Part shown: piece after piece, positions 29,774 to 37,889 of the stretch | How positions within the stretch are numbered: the stretch's first letter is position 1 | Layout: each line of letters opens with the position of its first letter | Assembly: GCA_051004815.1 (NCBI GenBank) | Contig: JBPCJY010000093.1 | Coordinates: forward strand, 1 to 39,766 | Direction of reading: 5' to 3' | Source: JBBQXY01 sp051004815 | Lineage (GTDB): Bacteria; Chloroflexota; Ktedonobacteria; Ktedonobacterales; Ktedonobacteraceae | DNA length: 39,766 nt | Program-made: the position numbers and the translations under genes | The notes under the pieces: generated by a model | What the model saw: only the letters and a program-made list of their open reading frames with translations | Databases searched by the model: none | What the model was told of the DNA's origin: nothing

Positions 29774-32332
29774 ATGGTCGAACTATTACAAATGTGGGCA
29801 TTGGTTGAAGTATTGGGCTTCATCTGCCTCCCACTCACCTTCACCGTATTTCACAATCTACCGGATCGGGGCTGGGCCTTTAGCAAGGCACTTGGTGTGG
29901 CTGTGCTGGCTTTTTGCGTCTGGCTGCCACTCATGACGCTGAACGTGCTGCCCTTTAGCCAATTCTTTATCGCGGGCGTTCTGCTGCTCCTGCTGGCTCT
30001 CAATCTGATTGGTTTCCTGAAAGTACGTCGGACTATTATCAAAGTGGTACGTATTAACCTCTCCTATGTCATTGTCACTGAACTCGTCTTTTTGGGCATG
30101 ATGTTTCTACTGGGCTGGATTCGCTCCTATGTGCCGAATATTCAGGGTTCTGAAATGTTTATGGATGAAGGCTTTATTGCCGCCATTATGCGCAGCCCCC
30201 ATTTCCCGCCGAGCGACATGTGGTATGCTGGCCTTTCTATAAACTACTACTATTATGCCCACTTTACTGCTGCCATGCTGGCGAAACTGCTCGGCCAGAG
30301 TCCTTCTATTGCTTTCAACACTGGTATTTGCATGTACTTTGGCTTGACCGCTGTCAACCTCTTCGGTGTCACCTGCAACATCGTTTCCTGGGCGCGTTAT
30401 AAACGCAGTCGAGCAGGAGGTGCTGTAGATGAGCCAGCCGATAGCGTCTATCCGTCACTGTGGCGTGCTATGCCCTATGGTTTCTTGACCTTTATCATGG
30501 GGCTGGTACTGGGCAATCTTGCCGCCACGCAGCAGTGGTGGGAGGCGCATGGTGACTTTTCTCAGTTCAACTGGTACAGTCCTTCGCGAGTCATTGATAA
30601 GACCATCAACGAATTTCCCGCCTTCAGCTTCTTGCTCTCCTGTTTTCACGCGCACGTCCTGGCCCTGGCATTTACTATCCTCGCGATAGGAATTGTGTTT
30701 AACCTGTTCCTGGCCTATACGGGGGATGAGGGAGATAAGAGTGATACAGGCAAAGGGGGTAAGGGTCTCTTTGTCTTTGGTCACGGTTGGCAACTACCAT
30801 TCACGATGGGCATTTCGGCTCTGGTGCTTGGTGGCCTTTTCACTATGAACGGGTGGGATTACCCAACCTATGTAGGATTGGCCGTCATCTGTATCGCACT
30901 ACAGCAGTGGTTGGCTTATGGGTTACGCTTTCGTCTGGAACTGCTGCTAGATGTTTTTACCGCCTGTGCCGGGTTGATCGCACTCTCCTTCATGCTCTAT
31001 GCGCCATTTTATCTGAACTTCATTTCGCCATCGCAGGGCATTGGTATTGTGGGGCCTGCTGATCGCTCACCACTGGCGAATGAAATCTTGATTTACGGCT
31101 TATTTGCCTTCGTCTTCCTCTCATTATTGCTCGCCAATGCCTTCAAACACCCACTCTTTACCTCTGTCGTGAATGTGGAAACTGATACTAGCGATGACGA
31201 CCCTCGCATCTTTGGTGGGGAGCCACCGATTATCACTGATTTAAACGTGGATATTACTCATAAAGAAGCGGAACGAGCTATTGCCGTAATGGCTGTAGCG
31301 GAGAATGCAGAGAATACAGGGAATGCAACACAAGCTGCGCGACCAGCAAAGGCACGACCAGGGTGGTTAAATGGTGGTTTCATTAGTGTCGTTGTTATTG
31401 CCGTGATGGCATTGATTTTATCACGGCTCGTGTCCAATGGAGCCACCTTTGCTGTGGCGGGCAGTATTGCGGCCTTTGCGACTGTAGCGATACTGTGCGG
31501 GCTGCGCGATCGCTCACAGGCATTTATCCTTTTGTTAGGTGGTGTGGCCTTTGGTTTGGTGGCTGTTACCGAGTTGGTTTACTTAAAGGATGTGTTCGCG
31601 GGTAGTTATCCGCGTATGAACAGCGTCTTTAAGTTTTATTTTCAAGCGTGGGCCTTGCTGGCGGTAACTTCCGGGGCCGGACTCTACTTCATCCTGGATA
31701 ATTTCCATACTGTAGGGATAGTAGCGCGTGGGCAGCGATTTGTGCAACGCGGTGTAGAGTCGTTGTGGGGCGTCGGGCTATTGCTCCTGCTATTGGCGAG
31801 CGCAGTCTATCCACTGGCCGGAACATATGCGAGAACGAATCATTACACCCAACGCGTAAATAGCCTGGATGGCATCAATTACCTGCAAAACTGCACTATT
31901 CCAGAGTGTGATTACGATACCTCCGGTGATTATGCCGCCATTCGCTGGCTCAATAGCAACGTGAGTGGTAATCCTGTGATTGTAGAGGCAGTTGGCGATG
32001 ATTATAGCAGTTATGGGCGTATCTCGGCCTTCACCGGCTTGCCCACAATCATGGGCTGGGTTGGTCACGAGTACCAATGGCGGGTGAACTGGCTGAATAA
32101 AGGGCAGAACGCCGTTGATTTTAATAGTCGTGGCGGGGATGTGATCAGCATCTATACAGACCCTCATCCAGCAGTGGTCATGAACTTACTTGCTCGTTAT
32201 CAGGCCCAATATCTATACGTTGGGCAATTAGAGCAATTGAAGTATCCAAAGGCGGACTTACATCGTTTTGCTGCCTTTATGCAAGTTGTCTATTCTGCCA
32301 ACGGTGTAACAATATATAAAGTCAAAAAGTAG
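29774..32332 (+). CDS. Chlor_Arch_YYY (DUF2298) membrane protein, single-domain form
   Basis: 852 aa, the full-length stand-alone form of the YYY family (I recall 700-900 aa as typical). Features in order: N-terminal TMs with DRGWAFSKALGVAVLAFCVW; a loop with MDEGFIAAIMRSPHFPPSDM; SINYYYYAHFTAAML (Tyr158-161); INEFPAFSFLLSCFHAHVLA; TMNGWDYPTYVG; an acidic/Ala-rich insert (about 470-530); SYPRMNSVFKFYFQAWALL; and the soluble end FTGLPTIMGWVGHEYQWRVN and YLYVGQLEQLKYP. The conserved Glu-Phe-Pro and His-x-His positions look like a catalytic or metal site (inference). ATG at 29774, weak GAGAGAG upstream. It is 153 bp after its fused paralogue. Confidence 0.88.
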   Translation: MVELLQMWALVEVLGFICLPLTFTVFHNLPDRGWAFSKALGVAVLAFCVWLPLMTLNVLPFSQFFIAGVLLLLLALNLIGFLKVRRTIIKVVRINLSYVIVTELVFLGMMFLLGWIRSYVPNIQGSEMFMDEGFIAAIMRSPHFPPSDMWYAGLSINYYYYAHFTAAMLAKLLGQSPSIAFNTGICMYFGLTAVNLFGVTCNIVSWARYKRSRAGGAVDEPADSVYPSLWRAMPYGFLTFIMGLVLGNLAATQQWWEAHGDFSQFNWYSPSRVIDKTINEFPAFSFLLSCFHAHVLALAFTILAIGIVFNLFLAYTGDEGDKSDTGKGGKGLFVFGHGWQLPFTMGISALVLGGLFTMNGWDYPTYVGLAVICIALQQWLAYGLRFRLELLLDVFTACAGLIALSFMLYAPFYLNFISPSQGIGIVGPADRSPLANEILIYGLFAFVFLSLLLANAFKHPLFTSVVNVETDTSDDDPRIFGGEPPIITDLNVDITHKEAERAIAVMAVAENAENTGNATQAARPAKARPGWLNGGFISVVVIAVMALILSRLVSNGATFAVAGSIAAFATVAILCGLRDRSQAFILLLGGVAFGLVAVTELVYLKDVFAGSYPRMNSVFKFYFQAWALLAVTSGAGLYFILDNFHTVGIVARGQRFVQRGVESLWGVGLLLLLLASAVYPLAGTYARTNHYTQRVNSLDGINYLQNCTIPECDYDTSGDYAAIRWLNSNVSGNPVIVEAVGDDYSSYGRISAFTGLPTIMGWVGHEYQWRVNWLNKGQNAVDFNSRGGDVISIYTDPHPAVVMNLLARYQAQYLYVGQLEQLKYPKADLHRFAAFMQVVYSANGVTIYKVKK

Positions 32333-32427
32333 CATTGTGTGCATAGAGCCAAGAAGTGGCTGTGCCTGTAGATATGATAGACGTAGGTTGACATAGAGGT
32401 GCCTTGCTGGTACTCAAGGAGGCTTTT

Positions 32428-35034
32428 TTGAAGAGTTATGAAACTGAACCACAAGCAAGCAGTGAAGCTGTAGATAAGCCGCTGGTGGACGATCAGTATA
32501 GTGAGGAAGAAGACGCGGTAGAGGAACCCCTCGATGTTCAGTCCGCAAATGAGGAGCTTCATGCCCTGGGTGAGTCGCTTAGCAGTACCCAGTCGTCAGA
32601 GGAGATGCACGTTGCGGAAGAGCCACAATTCGTGTCTGGTAGTACAGACACGATGACACACGATACGGGGGAACACACTCTGACAGTCATGTCACCTACC
32701 GAGGAAGATGACGAACCGATAGAGCGACCACGAAAGTTGCGCTTCACACCGCCCTCACGAGAGCAACTGATTACCTGGGCACCGTACTGGGCAATTATTT
32801 TGCTCGGCACGATTTTGCGCTTCTGGGGACTGGGTGATAAGCCTCTGCACCATGACGAAAGCCTCCACGCCTATTTCTCATTGCAGCTCATGCATAACAT
32901 AGAAAACTGGGCTTCCTGCTTCAATCCGAATGTTTCCTGCTATCACTATGATCCACTCTTGCACGGGCCATTCCAGTTCCATGCTATCGCGTTTGTCTAT
33001 CAGATTTCGCAATGGCTTAATGCGCCTGACCATGGTATTAACACCACGACTGTTCGCATCGCCGCTGCTACACTCGGTTCATTGATCGTGGTATTGCCCT
33101 ACTTCGTGCGCGATTATCTGGGCAAGTGGGGTGCAATGCTTGCCTGTTTCCTGCTGGCTGTTTCGCCCAGTATGGTCTATTTCTCGCGCTTCGCTCGTGA
33201 AGACATCTACATGGCCTGTTTCACCATGTTGCTGGTAGTCTCGGTGGCTCGCTACGTGCGTGATCGCAAGATGCGCTGGATCGTCCTGGCGGCTCTGGCC
33301 TTCGCGCTCTCCTACGCCACCAAAGAGGCGACATTTTTAACGGTTGCCATCTTTGGCAGTTTTATGGGAGCTTTGCTCGCCTGGGAAATCGGTCTGCGTT
33401 GGAAGGTACGTCCGCAGCCTGATGGGAAGTCCACTCCCTGGTATATGCCGCGTACTACCGCTGCTCCTATCTTTCTGTTAGCCTATTTCGTCGTGGCGGG
33501 CCTTGCTGCTAAAGCCTTCTTTGCTTGGTTAAAAGCACTCTCCATTTATGTCACAGACCCGAAAAATACGACCGCTTCCAACCTGTATGTGCAGGGATTG
33601 AAGGATAAGACTGTGGCTATCGTGCCATGGATAGGAATTCTGCTGGGTATCTATGTGCTGAGCATCCTGGGGCGTGAAATGTTTGGTAGTCTTCCACCTT
33701 CTGGTCGTCGTGGCCTCGCCAGGCGCATCGATCCTGAACGACAACCACTACTTGATACCATCTTTACTATGCCCTGGACGCACTGGTTTTTCGCTCTCCT
33801 GGCCGGTTGGGCCATCTTCCTGGTGCTATTTACGGTGCTGTTCACCAACATCAAAAATGGTATTGGCGATGGCATCTGGGAGGGACTGTATTATTGGATA
33901 CAGCAGCAGCAGGTGGCGCGTGGCGGGCAGCCATGGTATTACTACCTCATGTTAATCCCTCTGTATGAGCAGATCGGTGTCATTTTCGGTATCGTTGGTC
34001 TGGTACGCTCTATCCTGCGACCGACGCGTTTCCGCCTTTTCCTGGCCTACTGGTTCGTGGGTAACGTTTTCATCTACTCATGGGCTGCCGAGAAGATGCC
34101 CTGGTTGATGATCCATATGACCATGCCTATGCTTCTGCTGGCGGCGATTGGTCTTGAGCCAGTCGTAGTGACCTGTATTGACATGGTAAAGGGTTGGTTG
34201 GGTAAATCCGCTCCCGCAAAGAGCATCGTTCCGGTGGCTTCCGTTGAGAACGAGGACGAGGAGCATCCGGTAATCGTGCCATTAGATGTCGAGGGAGACG
34301 AGGACAAGCTCATGCCAACTTTCCGTCCGCAACCACGGCGGCGTGTAGGCTTACTCAATGGGGCTGCTGCGGCTGTTGGCCTTGTTCTGGCAATTCTGCT
34401 CTTATTGCCCACGATCCATAACATGTATGAGGTCTCGTATGTGCATGCTGCCGACGGCCCTCATGAGATGATGGTCTATGTGCAAACAACGACGGATGTC
34501 AACACGGTGATGGCGAAGGTCGATGCGCTCGACCAGAAGATATATGGTGGCAAGCACCTCCTGCCCATCGGACTGATGAACGACGCTACGTGGCCGTTTG
34601 CCTGGTATGTACGTGACTATACTAATGTCTGTTTCAACTACCCCGACGGCTGTGCCTCTACCGCGAAGTCGTATCCGGTCATCATCGCGGGCGGTGATAA
34701 TCTGTACAACGCCGCTTCGCAATATGCGAGTGCAAAAGGGAACTACCTGTTCCACCAATACCACATGCGCACATGGTGGGACGAGGGTTACAAGCCACCT
34801 CCCTGTGTGCCAACCAAAACTAACAACTGCGATGGTGAAGCGACATATGGGGGCGTCGGCCCATGGCTCTGGTTGTCTTATGGCGATAATCCGCCGCCCA
34901 ATGCGAAGTTTAACTTTAGCCTGGCGGCTCAACACATCTGGCAGTGGTGGTGGGATCGGCGTGCCATCGGCGATACTGGCGGCACCTATGATATGGGGTT
35001 GTTTATCCAGAAGAATTTGGGCGAGACGCCTTAG
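32428..35034 (+). CDS. Agl23-like (TIGR03663) membrane protein
   Basis: 868 aa. TTG start at 32428, fixed by AAGGAGG (32416-32422) five bases upstream; an earlier TTG at 32404 lacks a site. Residues 1-110 are a very acidic cytoplasmic tail. The membrane part opens with a GT39-like segment, PLHHDESLHAYFSLQLM (Asp143-Glu144), and LLHGPFQFHAIAF (His179-Gly-Pro). DE and HGP are the invariant residues I recall for TIGR03663. RFAREDIYMACFTML and ALSYATKEATFL follow, then further TMs, a second acidic insert (about 600-640), a TM, and a soluble end (FNYPDGCASTAKSYPVIIAG; GPWLWLSYGDNPPP). TIGR03663 proteins usually occur in genomes with YYY proteins, often adjacent, as here. The name Agl23 refers to archaeal N-glycosylation; the role here is inferred. 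Confidence 0.88.
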   Translation: MKSYETEPQASSEAVDKPLVDDQYSEEEDAVEEPLDVQSANEELHALGESLSSTQSSEEMHVAEEPQFVSGSTDTMTHDTGEHTLTVMSPTEEDDEPIERPRKLRFTPPSREQLITWAPYWAIILLGTILRFWGLGDKPLHHDESLHAYFSLQLMHNIENWASCFNPNVSCYHYDPLLHGPFQFHAIAFVYQISQWLNAPDHGINTTTVRIAAATLGSLIVVLPYFVRDYLGKWGAMLACFLLAVSPSMVYFSRFAREDIYMACFTMLLVVSVARYVRDRKMRWIVLAALAFALSYATKEATFLTVAIFGSFMGALLAWEIGLRWKVRPQPDGKSTPWYMPRTTAAPIFLLAYFVVAGLAAKAFFAWLKALSIYVTDPKNTTASNLYVQGLKDKTVAIVPWIGILLGIYVLSILGREMFGSLPPSGRRGLARRIDPERQPLLDTIFTMPWTHWFFALLAGWAIFLVLFTVLFTNIKNGIGDGIWEGLYYWIQQQQVARGGQPWYYYLMLIPLYEQIGVIFGIVGLVRSILRPTRFRLFLAYWFVGNVFIYSWAAEKMPWLMIHMTMPMLLLAAIGLEPVVVTCIDMVKGWLGKSAPAKSIVPVASVENEDEEHPVIVPLDVEGDEDKLMPTFRPQPRRRVGLLNGAAAAVGLVLAILLLLPTIHNMYEVSYVHAADGPHEMMVYVQTTTDVNTVMAKVDALDQKIYGGKHLLPIGLMNDATWPFAWYVRDYTNVCFNYPDGCASTAKSYPVIIAGGDNLYNAASQYASAKGNYLFHQYHMRTWWDEGYKPPPCVPTKTNNCDGEATYGGVGPWLWLSYGDNPPPNAKFNFSLAAQHIWQWWWDRRAIGDTGGTYDMGLFIQKNLGETP

Positions 35035-35052
35035 TCGCTAAAAGAATGATCA

Positions 35053-35115
35053 TTAGAAGCGTCCACATAGCCATGCCTGCCTCATCGGCAGACATGGCTA
35101 TGTGGACGCTTCTAA
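35053..35115. repeat. Perfect long hairpin after the Agl23-like gene
   Basis: Perfect 23-bp arms, TTAGAAGCGTCCACATAGCC plus ATG at 35053-35075 and the complement at 35093-35115, enclose an inner TGCC...GGCA pair and a small loop. It lies 18 bp after the stop codon. There is no T-run, so it is not a standard intrinsic terminator. It may be a mobile hairpin element, or an mRNA-stabilising or Rho-type end. Confidence 0.75.
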
Positions 35116-35193
35116 TATGATGTTATATAGCGTATCTTCTCGTGTCAAAAGAACGTGTCAATAGCAGTAAGCTTGATTGTTTGGGAACGATAG

Positions 35194-35466
35194 AAACAGG
35201 GAAGGGGTATCCGGGAACGATACATGAATGACAAGGGATTCCGTGTGCTCGATCAACTCGACCGCGTGGCGAAAGCTCATAACGCAACACTGTCGCAGGT
35301 GGCATTGGCATGGATTCTGGCTCGGCCCGGCATTACAGCCCCTATTGCCAGCGCGACCTCGGTCGAACAAGTACGCGAACTGCTCGGCGCAGTCACGCTC
35401 AAGCTCACCGAAGAAGAGATGTCGTCACTTGATAAGGTGAGCGCGTGGGGCAGTAATGAGCAATAG
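35194..35466 (+). pseudogene. C-terminal remnant of an aldo/keto reductase
   Basis: The ATG ORF at 35224 gives 80 aa, but homology-like sequence starts just after the stop at 35191-35193 (GIRERYMNDKGFRVLDQLDR), as in YajO-like AKRs. The rest (NATLSQVALAWILARPGITA, PIASATSVEQVRELLGAV, LTEEEMSSLDKVS) is the conserved last quarter of an AKR, including the NADPH-binding SAT segment. The catalytic Tyr/Lys/His portion is missing, and the large hairpin and GGGAACGATA repeats (35182 and 35213) lie where it should be. It is a deletion relic and is not related closely to the intact AKR at 16791. Confidence 0.8.
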
Positions 35467-35590
35467 AAAAAACTGGGAGCCGAAACAGCCCCAGAAGATC
35501 AGTTTCCCCTTGTCGATTAACCTTCTTTGCGGGTAATATATAGAGTGTTATCAATACGAATGAAATTGGCCTGCGTAATGGACGAAAGAT

Positions 35591-36898
35591 ATGTGCATGG
35601 AGCATTCGACAGACGATTCCATGAGCAGAGAGTTCTGCGGAGCTTTCCCCGCGATGAAGATATCCGGCACAGAGCAAGAGACCCGCGAACAGTGGTTGGA
35701 GGTGGCCAATGCCTACTACGAATGCGAGTCGTACGCGGAGGCCCTGACTGCCTTTGTGCGCGTCATACAGTATGGCACCGCCACAAGTGTGGTTTATATA
35801 CGCATGGGCGATACGCTCTTTCAGCTTGAATATTATGCAGAGGCTCTGGTTGCCTACGAACAGGCTATGCAACTCGATGATGCTAATGCTTATCCAGTAA
35901 ATTGCAGAGGAAATGTGTTCTATCGGCTTGGCCGCTATGAGCAGGCATGTCTCTGCTTTCAGCGGGCCATTCGGCTCGATCCTCAGCAAGGCATTTTTCA
36001 CTATAATCGGGGACTTGCCTTCGCGGGTTTGGAACAATACGAGGAAGCTTTAGCTGCCTTTCAGATGGCTATGCGCCTTGATCCTCATGATGCCAACGCG
36101 TATAACGGTGCGGGAAACTGTTTGTACAGGCTGCATCGTTATGAATTGGCTTTGATTGCCTACGAAGAGGCCACGTCTCTCGATTCCAACCAGGCAACTT
36201 TTCACTACAATCGCGGCAAAGTTCTCGTGTTCCTTGATCGTTACGAAGAGGCTCTGGTGGCCTTTGGGCAGGTCTTCCAACTGCAACCGACTGATGTGCA
36301 GGCTCGCATATGTCAGGCGGAAGTGCTTTATAGCATCCAATGTTACGCGGAGGCTATAGCGGCTTACCAAGAAGCTCTGCGCTTTGACCCTGGGAATGCA
36401 GAAATCTACCAGAAGCTGGGATTCGTCTTGCATCGCTTCAACCGTCCACTGGAAGCGATCGCAGCCTATGAGCAAGCTATCCAGCTTGACCCACTTGTGC
36501 CTGTATATGTGAACATGGGACACGTCTTTTATGACCTCGAGAACTACTATGAGGCCCTGGTTGCTTACAAACAAGCCCTACAGTTGAATCCTTTTAATGC
36601 TGAGGCCTATTGTGGCAAGGGAAACATACTCCGCGAGATTGCTTGCGAAAGAGAGGCGTATGATGCCTACACGCGGGCGGTTCAAATCGATCCTCTTTGC
36701 GCTCCAGCCCGCTTCTGGCGAGAACAGATGCAGCTTCGCCTGAGAATACCTGATAAGGGACGTTGGTCTGTTATACCTGAGCAGCGCGTTCCGCGAAAGC
36801 GGCCTCCATCGCTGGTGCCTGTCCACACTCCAAAGCGTCTGCGCTTTTTTCCCGCCATCTTCTCGTTCGAGAGTCACGCCCATCGCGCTCTTGAATGA
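35591..36898 (+). CDS. TPR-repeat protein
   Basis: 435 aa. Ten consecutive 34-residue tetratricopeptide repeats run from about residue 35 to 375, e.g. VNCRGNVFYRLGRYEQACLC, HYNRGLAFAGLEQYEEALAA, YVNMGHVFYDLENYYEALVA and YCGKGNILREIACEREAYDA, each ending near A-I-x-L-D/N-P. A basic tail (RVPRKRPPSLVPVHTPKRLR) follows. There is no signal peptide or TM. It is a predicted cytoplasmic protein-protein scaffold. The start is uncertain: ATG at 35591 or 35597, or the downstream ATG at 35654; none has a strong ribosome site. It lies downstream of the YYY/YYY/Agl23 genes, and some YYY proteins carry TPRs in the same chain, so a functional link is plausible. Confidence 0.88.
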   Translation: MCMEHSTDDSMSREFCGAFPAMKISGTEQETREQWLEVANAYYECESYAEALTAFVRVIQYGTATSVVYIRMGDTLFQLEYYAEALVAYEQAMQLDDANAYPVNCRGNVFYRLGRYEQACLCFQRAIRLDPQQGIFHYNRGLAFAGLEQYEEALAAFQMAMRLDPHDANAYNGAGNCLYRLHRYELALIAYEEATSLDSNQATFHYNRGKVLVFLDRYEEALVAFGQVFQLQPTDVQARICQAEVLYSIQCYAEAIAAYQEALRFDPGNAEIYQKLGFVLHRFNRPLEAIAAYEQAIQLDPLVPVYVNMGHVFYDLENYYEALVAYKQALQLNPFNAEAYCGKGNILREIACEREAYDAYTRAVQIDPLCAPARFWREQMQLRLRIPDKGRWSVIPEQRVPRKRPPSLVPVHTPKRLRFFPAIFSFESHAHRALE

Positions 36899-36924
36899 GG
36901 AAACCAGCTTTTGGGGGCGGTTTC

Positions 36925-36951
36925 TAGGGCGCACCCTTGCGGTCGCCCTGG
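36925..36951. repeat. Single arm of family B repeat
   Basis: TAGGGCGCACCCTTGCGGTC and the following GCCCTGG match the right arm of the elements at 1257-1373 and 15846-15959. The left arm is missing. It lies between the convergent TPR and EtfB-like genes. Confidence 0.7.
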
Positions 36952-36957
36952 TGGGAA

Positions 36958-37845
36958 CTACTCTACAAAGCCTTTCTCGCGTAAAAAGTTCACTAACACC
37001 TGTGCTAACTCTTCGTTTGTGCCTTCGACCAGGCGTGTTTGGCGACCGGTCGCGCCACCCATAATGATCTCGCCGATACGCTCGAAGGCTGAATGATGGC
37101 TATCAGGAGTTGGAACATGCCTGGCTCGCGGTCGCGGGGTGTGCATTTCCAGGAGGACAGTCTCTTCTGCCTCCTCTTGTATGCTCTGGCTGAGCAATGG
37201 AAGCGGATTCTCTACGGAGATGTTGGCACGCAAGGCCGCGATATGGGCTGGCAGAGAAGGATAGCGCGGCTCGTTCAGATCGCTGGTAACGGTAATGAGG
37301 AGCGGTAAATGCGCTCCCAGGCGTTCGCGGTATCCGCGCTCAAGTTTGCGCGTGACTAGCAAGGTAAGTTCAATGTCCTCCGCGCTGGCTGGAAGGAGAT
37401 CCAGGCGTGAGACGCTGGTAACTTGAGGAAGATGCAGCCTCTCCGCCATAGCCGGGCCAACGATGCCAGATGACCAATCGCTAGCGGTATCACCACACAG
37501 AATGAGATCGGGTTGAGGTAATTGCTGCTGAATGTAGGCCGCTAATACTGTAGAAACCGTAAATGGCCCCCACTCACTTGCCTGTGTATGCCATAAACGC
37601 GTGGCCCTATTCGCACCAAGAGCCAGAGCCGCCCTGAGCGTTCCCTCAGCATCAGCAGGCCCTACTGTAATCACCTCTATGAAGCCACCAACCTGCTCTT
37701 TCAAGCGTACCGCGGCTTCGACGGCGCAAGCATCTGCCGGATTCAATATCTGTACGAAACGCTCGACATCTACTTGCCCGCTGATCGGGTCAATATAGAC
37801 CGAGCTGCTATCAGGCGTCTGTTTTACGCATACACATATTTGCAT
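36958..37845 (-). CDS. Electron transfer flavoprotein beta-subunit-like protein (EtfB/FixA type)
   Basis: 295 aa, longer than the usual 250-260. The N-terminus MQICVCVKQTPDSSSVYIDP and NPADACAVEAAVRLKE, ITVGPADAEGTLRAALALGA, PDLILCGDTASDWSSGIVGP and MAERLHLPQVTSVSRL are EtfB signatures, including the AMP/FAD-binding DTASD-type loop. EtfB pairs with EtfA to carry electrons from acyl-CoA dehydrogenases. No etfA lies next to it here. A C-terminal extension (about 245-295, RIGEIIMGGATGRQTRLVEG) differs from the standard recognition loop. The start is ATG 37845, with a TACAAT seven bases upstream and no ribosome site, so it may be leaderless; the TTG at 37893 would overlap the upstream gene. Confidence 0.85.
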   Translation of the reverse strand: MQICVCVKQTPDSSSVYIDPISGQVDVERFVQILNPADACAVEAAVRLKEQVGGFIEVITVGPADAEGTLRAALALGANRATRLWHTQASEWGPFTVSTVLAAYIQQQLPQPDLILCGDTASDWSSGIVGPAMAERLHLPQVTSVSRLDLLPASAEDIELTLLVTRKLERGYRERLGAHLPLLITVTSDLNEPRYPSLPAHIAALRANISVENPLPLLSQSIQEEAEETVLLEMHTPRPRARHVPTPDSHHSAFERIGEIIMGGATGRQTRLVEGTNEELAQVLVNFLREKGFVE

Positions 37846-37889
37846 AGTCGCTATTGTATCACAAGCTCGTCTTTTGGAGAGTGCATTAC

